Origin: Streptomyces sp. CNQ-509
GTDB lineage: Bacteria > Actinomycetota > Actinomycetes > Streptomycetales > Streptomycetaceae
Length of the DNA stretch: 64,000 nt
Direction of reading: 5' to 3'
NCBI RefSeq assembly: GCF_001011035.1
Contig: NZ_CP011492.1
Location: 4,819,001-4,883,000 of the forward strand
Positions 34,432-44,000 of the stretch are shown in pieces. A program made the translations under genes and the position numbers. Below the pieces are notes generated by a model. That model did not search any database and was not told the origin of the DNA. It worked only from the letters and a program-made list of their open reading frames with translations. Within the stretch, counting starts at the first letter, position 1. Every line of letters begins with the position of its first letter.

Positions 34432-34851
34432 GTTAAGCGGCTGACCTGCGAAGTTTCTGCTTCGGGTGGCTCCTAGGGCATATCGAGGGCACGTGGGCGA
34501 GCGTGGACTCCACCGCCGCGCGGGTCGTGTCCTGGTCGTCAGCGCGTCACGCTTCCGGTCAACCGAAAGCCGGCAGCGGGAAGGTCCAAGCCGTGGACGA
34601 ACGCCGGGGCTACGAGAAGATCGGCGAACAACAACCCTTCCCCGGCTCCCCGCTCTTCGCCGCCATGATGCGTGCCCCGCTGCACAGCGAGTGCATCGCG
34701 GATCGAGACGAGTTGCTCGGCGGGGGCGGCCGCGATTCGCGACCGCCCCCGCCTATGCGCCGGGTCAGCGAACTCGGCAGCGTCACCTACTGCCGAACCG
34801 GGCACCGTGACTCCCCACCGGTGCCTCGGGCAAGCCGGACCCGGGGCAGCC
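34432..34851. other. Left edge of the accessory island, no convincing gene
   Basis: The 420 bp after yajQ hold a long inverted repeat at 34722-34750 (GGGGGCGG, inner CGCGA/TCGCG, CCGCCCCC). A frame from 34503 reads partly protein-like (YEKIGEQQPFPGSPLFAAMM) but has no ribosome site and ends in repetitive sequence. It may be a decayed fragment. Confidence 0.35.
34722..34750. terminator. Hairpin, candidate bidirectional terminator
   Basis: GGGGGCGG and CCGCCCCC arms with a further 5-bp inner stem; lies between yajQ and the convergent small secreted protein gene. Confidence 0.55.
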
Positions 34852-34855
34852 TCAC

Positions 34856-35076
34856 TCGCAGCCGAACGCGACCACCGTCACTGGCACGGCCGCCACCCCG
34901 GTGTCACAGGTGTAGCTGCCGGCCGGAATGGTGACGACGAGGGGCCCGTCGATCAGGCCGGCGGTTCAGGTTCGCAGCCGAACCCGACCACCGTCACCGG
35001 CACGGCGGCCACCCCGGAGTCACAGGTGTAGCTGCCGGCCGGAATGGTGACGACGAAGGGGCCGTCGACCAGGCCG
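34856..35076 (-). repeat. 105-bp tandem duplication at the 3' end of a secreted-protein gene
   Basis: Two copies, 34972-35076 and 34856-34960, differ at only about seven positions and are offset by 116 bp. The first copy encodes the C-terminal domain of the secreted protein. The second repeats it (VVTIPAGSYTCDTGVAAVPV, then TVVAFGCE and stop) in a different frame just beyond the present stop codon. Confidence 0.9.
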
Positions 35077-35288
35077 ATCTTCGGCGCGCCCGGCGACGCG
35101 GTGCAGTCGAAGCCGGTAACGAGAGGGCCCACCGTCACGCCTCCGCCGCAGGTGTACGTCGGTACCTGTTGCTGTGTCGGCTGTGCGGCGACCGCCGTGC
35201 CGGTGGCCGAGGCCGCCAGCCCCAGTGCGGCCACGGCACCGACCGCCATGGCCCGCGCGGAACGCCTGTCCATGCGCATCCTGTTCAT
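34953..35288 (-). CDS. Small secreted Cys-containing protein
   Basis: A 111-residue exported protein. A basic start (MNRMRMDRRSAR) and hydrophobic core AMAVGAVAALGLAASATG form a Sec signal, with cleavage likely after AVAA near residue 35. The mature part has four Cys (YTCGGG, GFDCTAS, YTCDSG, GFGCEP), probably two disulfides. The start at 35288 (ATG; a GTG abuts it) is supported by AGGAG. The frame continues four residues past GFGCE because of the downstream duplication. No family is recognised; the size and signal recall small streptomycete surface proteins. Confidence 0.75.
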   Translation of the reverse strand: MNRMRMDRRSARAMAVGAVAALGLAASATGTAVAAQPTQQQVPTYTCGGGVTVGPLVTGFDCTASPGAPKIGLVDGPFVVTIPAGSYTCDSGVAAVPVTVVGFGCEPEPPA

Positions 35289-35903
35289 CACGATGTGCTC
35301 CTGACTGTGTGAGATCATCGTTGCCCACCGAATGCGCGAGAGAGGGTTTCCTGCCGGCATGCCCGGCTCAACGCTCGGCATTCAGTAGGATCAGCCTGAA
35401 CCGGTCCTGATGACCTCGGCAGGGCGCGCGGCGGGCTCGAAGAGGCGTTTCCGGAAGCGCGGGTTGCGATTCCCAGGTCTGGTATTCAGTTCAGCGGCCC
35501 CCGCCGCCTTCCGGGGGCGGTGCTCACGAAGTGAATGGTTCGGGCACCCTGGTCGCGCCGGTGGTACTTCCGGGAGTTACGCGCTCCATCTTTCGGGTGA
35601 GTCTGCGCATTTGTTATTGCGCCTGAGTTCCTCGCGTGGAGTATTGAAATCGTGCATCTGGTGGGCGATTCACCATCGCCAGGGAACGTCAATTGGCGTT
35701 GTCACGTGCCGTATCCGCGTTCCTGACGAGGATATGGATCTGCCATGTGGTGTGTCGGCTTAAGGCGCCGGCTGGTTCGACGTGTGACCCATCGATCGAT
35801 CTCTCGACCCCAGTGCGGCGCCATGCGTATTACTCCTCCCGAATCGTGGAGTTCCGGATGCGCAATGAGGAAGCGAAATCGAATCCTGAGCCAAGGAGTG
35901 ATC
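35289..35903. other. Intergenic region with lower GC, regulatory DNA likely
   Basis: The gap is 615 bp. GC falls noticeably from about 35520 to 35900 (runs such as GAATCGTGGAGTTCC and TTGTTATTGCGCC). No frame has both a ribosome site and protein-like text. It presumably holds divergent promoters for the secreted-protein gene and the small ORF/PKS side. Confidence 0.4.
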
Positions 35904-36110
35904 GTGCCGATCTCACCCGATGAGGGATCGACCGGCGGCGGGAGCGCCGTCACCAACACGGCAACCAACCTCGCTGACCCCCCGGGCGTGACTTCCGGCA
36001 CCGGAGGCGTGGTCATGACAGCCAGTACCGCGACCGCGTTCCCGGTGGCCTTCTCTCTCAGGGAGTGGTGGCGCAAACCTCCACGTCGCTACGCCGGACG
36101 GCGCCGGTGA
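35904..36110 (+). CDS. Small hypothetical protein, Gly/Thr-rich with basic tail
   Basis: A 68-residue ORF. The GTG at 35904 has an excellent AAGGAG five bases upstream, which is the main support. The product begins VPISPDEGSTGGGSAVTNTA, is acidic to neutral and rich in Thr/Ala/Gly for 50 residues, and ends WWRKPPRRYAGRRR, strongly basic and aromatic. No Cys and no known domain are seen. It could be a peptide precursor or a DNA- or membrane-binding tail protein, but that is speculation. It lies 360 bp upstream of the PKS operon on the same strand. Confidence 0.4.
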   Translation: MPISPDEGSTGGGSAVTNTATNLADPPGVTSGTGGVVMTASTATAFPVAFSLREWWRKPPRRYAGRRR

Positions 36111-36472
36111 CACCGTGCGATTCTTCTGCATTCCCCTCCCTCTCAAGTTCCGGCCTCTGCGCAGAGAACGGCCCGGCAGGGGTGGCGACAGTGGCCGGTT
36201 CGCCGTCGCCGCGGCCGCGAGTTCCGCCGCCGAGCCAGTGATCGTCACCGTCGCCACGGCCAGTGTCGACGGTGACGGTCGCCGGCCCGGTGGCGACGCG
36301 GTCGCGTCGGGCGGTGCCCCGACGTGGAGGCCGGCCCGTGCGCTTTCGGTTCGGCACCGAGATCGGTCCACGCGATCACCTCAGACGTTGAAACCCCTCT
36401 GCAGGTCAGCCGGCGAAGGCAGGAGCTTGGTTACGTATTTTTCATGACCGGGTGTACCGGAAGGGAAGTCCA
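36111..36472. other. Intergenic region upstream of the PKS operon
   Basis: A 362-bp gap with no convincing ORF. A local AT-rich patch near 36430-36446 (TTACGTATTTTTCATGA) just before the first operon gene is a reasonable place for its promoter. Confidence 0.4.
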
Positions 36473-36682
36473 GTGCCGCATTCGAAGATCGTCATTCTTG
36501 CCGATTGCCCGTTCGCGATTCCACTCCTGCCCGCGGCGGCCAGAGTGGATCACGAGAGCGAGGTCAAGATCATGCAGGGGAACGGCTATGAGCACTTCGA
36601 ATTCATCGGCGAGTACATCGAGGTGAGCGGAATTCTCACACCGGTCTATCGATGGCGCAATCGCACCTTCATCGCGGAATGA
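36473..36682 (+). CDS. DUF5988-like small protein, first gene of the PKS operon
   Basis: A 69-residue protein. It starts VPHSKIVILADCPFAIPLLP and ends with the compact motif GNGYEHFEFIGEYIEVSG, then PVYRWRNRTFIAE, which matches the small DUF5988 proteins found beside actinomycete biosynthetic genes. Function is unknown. The GTG at 36473 is chosen because GGAAGGGAAG lies 5-8 bp upstream. It is 40 bp before the stand-alone ketosynthase on the same strand and so probably co-transcribed. Confidence 0.65.
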   Translation: MPHSKIVILADCPFAIPLLPAAARVDHESEVKIMQGNGYEHFEFIGEYIEVSGILTPVYRWRNRTFIAE

Positions 36683-36722
36683 CTCTGCGCCGCCAGACGC
36701 ACGCCTCAGACAAGGAGCGCCG

Positions 36723-38036
36723 ATGAATCGATCCAGGAGTGCCCAGGACGTTGTCGTCACCGGTATGGGATTCTGCTTGCCAGGCGACAACGCACCCACT
36801 TTCACGGCCGACGATCTCTGGCAGGTCGCGTCACGCGGCGGCACCTTCCTGAGAGCCGCGCCCATGTACTACGGGTCCGTGGAACTCACCTCCGAGATGT
36901 TCACCGAACGCCTTCCCGACGTTCCCGAGTTCTTCTCCAGGCACTACACCGCGGCCCACCGCTTCGGCCTGGTCTCCTTCGTCGAGGCATGCGCGGACGC
37001 CGGGTTGGAGCTGCGCTCCCCGGCGCTCGCCCAGGCGGCCATCCTGGCGGGGCGCGGTGGTATCGATGCCAACATCGACAGCTACATGTCGGTGCTGGGC
37101 GCCGATCCGGAGAGCACCAGCCCGCAGGAGGCGATGGAGCTCTTCGTGGCGGCCGAGCAGGCCATGACGCCTTCCGACGTGTCCCTCGTCCAGGCGGCAC
37201 TGACCTGTTCCACCGGCCCGTGCTTCACGATCTCGTGCGGCTGCGCTTCCTCCGCCGTGCAACTCGGCCAGGCGCGGCGGCTCATCGACCAGAAAGAGGT
37301 GGAGGTCGCCGCCGTGACGGGCGTCGATGTCTTCAGCATCGACGTGATCGAAAAGGTCCAGCGGCTGCTGCACGGTGCCCAGCGCACGTACGACGCTCTG
37401 CGCACGGACGGGATGCCGGAGCTCGTCCCGTCCTTCGAGGACCTGATGCGCCCCTACGACCGCCGCGCCCGCAGCATCAACCACGGTGCCGGCTCCGCCA
37501 CGCTCATCGTGGAGAGCCGCGGCCACGCCGAGCGGCGCGGCGCGCATGTCTACGGTCAGATCCTCGCCACGGCGATGACCCGCGACGGGCTGGCGAATCC
37601 GCTGGCCTGCGACGAAACGGGTGCCGAACTGGTCAGGGCCGTCCGTGCCTGCCTCGGGGAGACCTGGAGCCTGTCGCAGATCGGCTACGTGCACGGCGGC
37701 AGCGACGGCAACACCGTGGTGACCGCTTTCGAGTCCGCGGCGGTCAGGGAGCTGTACGGCGACTCCTCCGACCTGCTGATGACGTCGCAGGAAGGAATCT
37801 TCGGCCACAACGGCTCCGCGGCCGGCTGTCTGGGCGCCGCGCTGACGCTGTTGATGATGGAGCACGGCGAGGTGTGCCCGACGGCCAACTGCGAGCAGCC
37901 CGCCGACGGGCTCCCCTTCGATCCCGTGCCGGGCACGAGGACCCGCCCACTCGACTTCGACCACGCGTTCAGCTTCAACTACCAGGTCGGCGGCGTGAAA
38001 CACGCCATGCTCCTGGGCAGCGCGGACGCGGTGTAG
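36723..38036 (+). CDS. Stand-alone beta-ketoacyl synthase partner of the PKS
   Basis: A 437-residue thiolase-fold condensing enzyme. The catalytic triad looks intact: Cys174 in SCGCASSAVQ, His324 in YVHGGSDGN (in place of the usual HGTGT), and His362 in GIFGHNGSAAG (in place of KSxxGHxxxAAG). The unusual motif spellings set it apart from FabF and from KS-alpha/beta of aromatic PKSs. It could prime, chain-transfer or perform an extra condensation. The ATG follows AAGGAGCG. Its stop is 15 bp before the PKS start with GGGAGAGAG between, so the two are an operon. Confidence 0.85.
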   Translation: MNRSRSAQDVVVTGMGFCLPGDNAPTFTADDLWQVASRGGTFLRAAPMYYGSVELTSEMFTERLPDVPEFFSRHYTAAHRFGLVSFVEACADAGLELRSPALAQAAILAGRGGIDANIDSYMSVLGADPESTSPQEAMELFVAAEQAMTPSDVSLVQAALTCSTGPCFTISCGCASSAVQLGQARRLIDQKEVEVAAVTGVDVFSIDVIEKVQRLLHGAQRTYDALRTDGMPELVPSFEDLMRPYDRRARSINHGAGSATLIVESRGHAERRGAHVYGQILATAMTRDGLANPLACDETGAELVRAVRACLGETWSLSQIGYVHGGSDGNTVVTAFESAAVRELYGDSSDLLMTSQEGIFGHNGSAAGCLGAALTLLMMEHGEVCPTANCEQPADGLPFDPVPGTRTRPLDFDHAFSFNYQVGGVKHAMLLGSADAV

Positions 38037-38051
38037 GGAGAGAGGCCAGTC

Positions 38052-41000
38052 ATGGACGACAACCCACACGCGCCGGCCCGCGCGTACGACGAGACCGGGG
38101 CGCAGGCAGGCAGGGGAGTCCCCCACGCCGCGCCGGGGGGGCGTGGCGCGGAGATCGCCGTGCTCGGCGCCGGGTGCCGGCTGCCCGGCGACGCCGATTC
38201 TCCTGTGGCTCTCTGGCAACTCCTGGCGGACGGACGTGACGCCGTCGGCGAGCTGCCCTCGGACCGGGCGGAGCTGAGTGCGGGTGCAGACTCCCAGGTC
38301 CGCCCCTGGGGCGGGTTCCTGCGCAACGTCTCCGGCTTCGACGCCGACTTCTTCGGCGTCTCGGGCCGCGAGGCAGAAGTTCTCGACCCGCAGCACCGAT
38401 TGCTGCTTGAGGTGGCGTGGGAGGCTTTCGAGCACGCCGGATTCCGCCCCGAGTCGCTCAACGGGATGCCTGTGGGCGTCTTCACCGGCATGAGCTACCA
38501 CGACTACATGGACGGACTCACGGGCCACCCGCGCGAACTGGAAGGCTCTGTCCTGACCAACGGCCATTGTGTCGCCCCGGGCCGGATCTCCTACCTTCTC
38601 GGCCTGCGAGGGCCATCGCTCTCCCTGGACACGGCTTGTTCCTCCTCCCTCGTGGCGCTCCACCTGGCTGCCCAGTCCCTCAACGCGGGCGAGTGCGAAC
38701 TCGCTCTGGCCGGGGGCGTGTCGCTTATCCTCCAGCCCCGGACCACGCAGTCGTTCGCGCGCATGGGCATGCTGTCGGCCGCCGGGCACTGCCACGCCTT
38801 CGACGCCGCCGCCGACGGCTTCGTGCGGGGGGAGGGCTGCGGTGTGGTCGTGCTGAAACGTCTCGCCGATGCGGTGCGGGCGGGCGACAGGGTGCTGGCC
38901 GTGCTACGCGGCTCGGCGGTCAATCAGGACGGCGCCTCGGAAGGACTGGCAGCGCCTTCCTCCGACGCTCAGCGGGCCTTGTACATCCGTGCACTGTCCG
39001 CGGCGGGCGTCGACCCGTGCGACGTCGGCATGGTCGAGACGCACGGCACCGGCACGCCGGTCGGCGACCCGGCGGAGTTCGCCAGTCTGGCCGCGGTGTA
39101 CGGCGAGCGCCGAACCGATGGCGGCCGGTGCGCGCTGACATCCGTGAAGACCAACCTCGGCCATCTGGAGCCGGCCGCCGGTGTCGCCGGGCTGATCAAG
39201 GTCATCGGCAGTCTCGGCCGGGGCCTGATCCCCCCCAACCTCCACTTCACCGACTGGAATCCGGCGTGCCGGCCCGAGGGCACGCGGCTGTTCGTGCCCA
39301 CCGGGCTCGTCGAATGGCCGGTCCGCTCCGGACCGCGGCTGGCTTCCGTCTCTTCCTTCGGATTCGCCGGGACCAACGCCCACGCGGTGCTTGAGCAGCC
39401 TCCCACCAGCAGGTCACGCGGCGGCCGGGGCAGGCCGAAGCCGACGGTGCCCCCGCCCTCGCCCGAGCCCGAGGTCTTCCTGGTCCCGGCCGGTTCGACC
39501 GCTGTGCTGCCGGACGCCGCGCTCCGCCTGGCCGAGTGGCTGGAGGGCGACGGTGCGAGCGTGCCGCTGCGGGACGTCGCCCACACCCTCGCGATGCGGC
39601 GCAGCCCCGGCCGCGGCCGGCTGGGCGTCGTGGCCGATTCACACGGCCTGCTCGCGGAGTCGCTACGGACGTACGCCGCCGGACAGGCGGAGCCCCACGT
39701 GGTGACGGGCTCGGTCGGCTCGGGTATCTCCCGCCGGCCCGTGTGGGTCTTCTCCGGACAGGGTTCCCAACGGCCGGGAATGGGCAGCGGGTTGCTGGAC
39801 ACCGTGCCGGCCTTCGCCTCGGCGCTGGCGGAGGTGGACGAACTCATCACCGCGGAGGCCGGCTTCTCGGTGCTGGACGTGGTGCGCCGGGGCCGGCCGG
39901 TGAACGGCTGCGGACGGGTGCAGCCGGTGCTCTTCGCACTGCAGATCGCGCTTGCCGCCGCCTGGCGCGGCCACGGCGTGGAGCCGGCCGGGGTCATCGG
40001 GCACTCGATGGGCGAGGTGGCGGCCGCCGTGGTCGCCGGGGCGTTGTCGCTGGCGGACGGAGTACGGGTGATCTGCCGCCGCTCCGCACTGCTGGAGCGC
40101 GTCGCCGGTCACGGCGCCATGGCGAGCGTGGAGCTGGACGCGGAGACGGTCGCGGCGGAGATCGCCGCAGTCGGCGCGGACCCGGACACCCCCGCCGGAC
40201 AGGTCTCGGTGGCGGTGCTCAGTGCCCCCGGCGTGACCGTGGTGGCGGGGGACACGGCCCGCGTGCACCGGATGGTGGAGGACTGGCAGGCACGTGGCGT
40301 CCCGGCGTCCACCGTCGCGGTGGACGTGGCCTCGCACTCGCCGCAGGTGGACCCCTTGCTCGATGATCTCCGTGCCGCGCTCGTCGATCTGACGCCCAGG
40401 TCACCGCATCTGCCCTTCTACTCGACGGTGCTCGACGACCCCAACGGCCGGCCGGCATTCGACTCCGGCTACTGGTGCGAGAACCTGCGCCGCCCGGTGC
40501 GGTTCGCCGCCGCCGTGGCCGCCGCTGCCGCCGACCGCCACACGCTCTACGTGGAGATCTCGCCCCACCCCGTCGTGAGCCGGGCCCTCACCCGCAGCCT
40601 CGCCGCGCAAGGCGCTCAGGTGACCGAGCCGGTGGTGCTGCCCACGCTGCTCCGAGACGAAGACGAACTTGCCACGCTGCGGGTCCAGTTGGCCGCCCTG
40701 CACTGCGCCGGGACCACCGTGGACTGGTCCGTTCTCTATGCGGATGCGCAGCTCGCGGATGTGCCCACCATCGCGTTCGACCGCACGCGCCATTTCACCC
40801 GCCCGGAGATCCCCCGACCTCGCTCGGAGGCAAGCCCGGGCGGCGCCGATGCCGACCCGCTCCCCGGCAGGCGTACGGAGATTCCCGGAACGCCGCACCG
40901 CCTGTGCTGGCACGGGGACACGGGTATCTCCCGCCTCCCCTGGCTTGCGGATCACCAGGTGTACGGCTCGGCGGCGCTGCCGGGCGCCGTCCACTGCGCC

Positions 41001-44000
41001 ATCGCGCTGAGCTGCGCCTGCGACGCGTTCAACGCCGGACCGCACGAGGTGGAAGTCGCCGACGTGCGCTTCCTGGAACTCCTGCGCCTCACCGAGCGAA
41101 CACCCGTCAGCACCACCGTGACACTGACGGACGCCGACCACGCGCAGTGTGAGATCTACGCACGCGGCGAGAAGGACACCTGGGTACTGCAGGCCACAGC
41201 AGTGCTGCGCCGCCGCGCTCCGGTGCCGCGTTCCTCGCTCTCATCGGTCGGCTCCCTCGCCTCCGGGCATCCCCGGCGCCTCGACCCGCGCATCCTCTAC
41301 GAGAGCCTGCGGGCCCGTGGACTCACACACGGGCCGGCCTTCACAGGGGTGCTGGGGCTGCGCGGAGCCGAGGACGGCGAGAGCTACTGGGCACAGGTCG
41401 AGGTCCCCCAGGAGGCCAGGCGGTCCGGGTACGGGTCTCTGCGTATTCATCCCGTGCTCATCGACCTGTGCGCCCAACTCGTTGCTGCACGGCTGATCGA
41501 GGAGGCCGATTCGGGGACGCTGCTCCCGGTAGGGATGCGGGACCTGCGTGTTCTGGGCGATATCGCCAGCACGGTGTACTGCCACGCACACATCGCCGAG
41601 ACGAGCGACGATGGCCTCACCGGCAACGTGCGGTTGCTGGACCAGGCGGGCAGCCCCGTGCTGTCCATCGACGGCCTGAAGTTCACACGTCGCGCCGCCA
41701 CGAACTCCAAGGCGGTGGACAGTTGGTTCAGCGGCATCAGATGGTCCGAGTCCCCGCGCCGCACCCCGTCGCGGGACCTGTCGGCGCCGACGATGCTGAT
41801 CATCAGCGAAAGCGGGCAGGATGCCGAGAGTTCCCGTGCGCTGGCCCGCGCCATCGAGTCGGCAGGCGGGAAGGCAGCGGTGTGGAAGCCGCCGCCCGCT
41901 CAGGAAGGACTTCAGGGGCTGACGGCCTCACTCGTTGCGCGGCTGGAGGCATCCAAGGAGCCGCCCCGAGTGGTAGCGGTGCTGTGCCGGCAGGACGGGG
42001 ACGGAGAGGCGGGGCAGGACCCTGCGGCGGTGGGCCTGCGGCAGGTCAGGCTCCTGCTCGCCGCCGCACAGGCGATCACGGGCGTGGCGGCCGGGCCGGT
42101 GCGCCTCTACGCCGTGACGAGGGGCTCCCGCCCGGTGCGCCCCGGCGATACGGCCGATCCCGCCCAGGGAGCGCTGCGCGGCGTGGTGCGTGTGCTGGCA
42201 CTGGAGCATCCCGAGTTGCAGGCCACTCTGGTCGACGCGGACGCCCGCTCCGGCACGGACACGGGCAAGGGCGGCGACCGCGCCGCACTGCGGGAGCTGG
42301 CCTGTGAGCTGATGTCCTATCAGGTGCCCGACACCGAGAACCTTGAGGACGAGGTGGCGCTGCGCGGCGGGGCGCGGCACGTCGCCAGACTGGAGCGGAC
42401 GCCACTGACGAAGGGCGAGCGGGTCCTGGCCGCGCGCATGGTGCGCAGCGGCGAGGACGGATTCCGGCTGCTTGTGCGCCGCCCCGGCGATCTGACGAGC
42501 CTGCGGCTGGCCGAGTCACCTCGGATCGCGCCCGGCGCCGGCGAGGTCGAGGTGCGTGTGACCGCCACCGGGCTGAACTTCCGCGACGTCCTGATCGCCC
42601 TCGGCGTGCTCCCCGGCGCCGGCGCCGGGGACGGAGCGACCGGTGCCTTCGACGGGATCGGTTTCGAGTGCGCGGGTGTCGTCACGGCCGTCGGTCCCGG
42701 CGTCGAGCGATGCTGCGTGGGGGACGACGTACTCGCCGTGAGTCTGGAGGGGGGCGCCTTCGCCTCCTTCGTCACACTGCCGGCCAGAGCCGTCGCTTCG
42801 ATCCCCCCGGGCCTCGGCGCCGTCGCCGCCGCCGGGCTGCCGATCCCGTTTCTCACCGCGTGGTACGCGCTGCGCCATGTCGCGCGGCTTGCCCCGGGGG
42901 AACGCGTGCTGATCCACTCGGCAACCGGCGGGACCGGACTCGCGGCCATCGCCGTGGCCCGGCATCTGGGGGCGGAGGTGCTGGCCACCGCGGGCAGTGA
43001 AGAGAAACGCAGCCACCTGCGGGCGATGGGAATCGCCCAGGTGATGGATTCCCGAACGCTGGACTTCCGGGACCGAACCCGCGAGGCAACGGGCGGAGAA
43101 GGCGTCGACGTGGTGCTGAACTCACTCTCGGGAGCGGCCATCAGAGCCGGGCTGGAAACACTCCGCCCCTTCGGACGCTTCATCGAGCTGGGCGTACGCG
43201 ACATCCTCTCCGACGGGCTGCTCGGGCTCTCGCCGCTGCGGCACAACATCACGTTCCGTACCGTCGACCTGATCGAACTTCAGCGGTCACAGCCGGAGGT
43301 GTTCGACGAGGTGCTACGGGAGGTGCTCGGCCAGTTCACGGCGGGCGAACTCGCGCCGTTGCACTCCACGACGTTTCCGCTCACTGCCGCCTCTCAGGCG
43401 TTCCGGCTGATGGCGGGAGCACGCCACCTGGGCAAGGTGGTGCTGACCACGCCCGCGCAGGGCGAGACCGTCGCCGTGCTGTCTGCCGAGCCGGTGACCG
43501 CGCGACGAGACGGGGCGTACATCATCACCGGCGGCCTGCGCGGCGTGGGACTGGCCACCGCGCAGTGGCTGGCCCAGCAGGGCGCCGGTCACCTGGTGCT
43601 GAACGGGCGTACCAGGCCCACTCCCCAGGCCACGGCAACGCTGCGCGACCTCGACGCCCAGGGCACCAAGATCACGGTCGTGCTGGGCGACATCGCCGAG
43701 CAGCAGACCGCGGAGCGCCTGGTGGCCGCGGCCGGGAAACAGCCGTGGCCGCTGCGGGGTGTCGTGCACGGTGCAATGGTGCTGGCGGACGCCGCCGTCA
43801 CCACACTGGACGAGGAGAGGCTCCGTAAGGCATGGAAACCGAAGGCCGACGGCGCATGGCACCTCCATCGGGCGACCGCCTCGCACCGGCTCGACTGGTT
43901 CGTCGTCCACTCCTCCATGGCGTCACTGCTGGGCAATCCCGGCCAGGCCGGGTATGCGGCGGCTAACGCATGGCTGGATGCCTTCGCGGCCTGGCGAACG

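Noticed and set aside
34503..34934. 144-codon plus-strand ORF after yajQ
   Set aside because: Partly protein-like but has no ribosome site and runs into the antisense of the duplicated secreted-protein repeat; kept only as intergenic comment.
35410..35763. 118-codon ORF in the gap before the small protein
   Set aside because: Arg/Ser-rich, no ribosome site, no domain; the area looks regulatory.
36831..38795. 654-codon minus-strand frame opposite the ketosynthase and PKS start
   Set aside because: No recognisable domain; both plus-strand genes have intact active sites.
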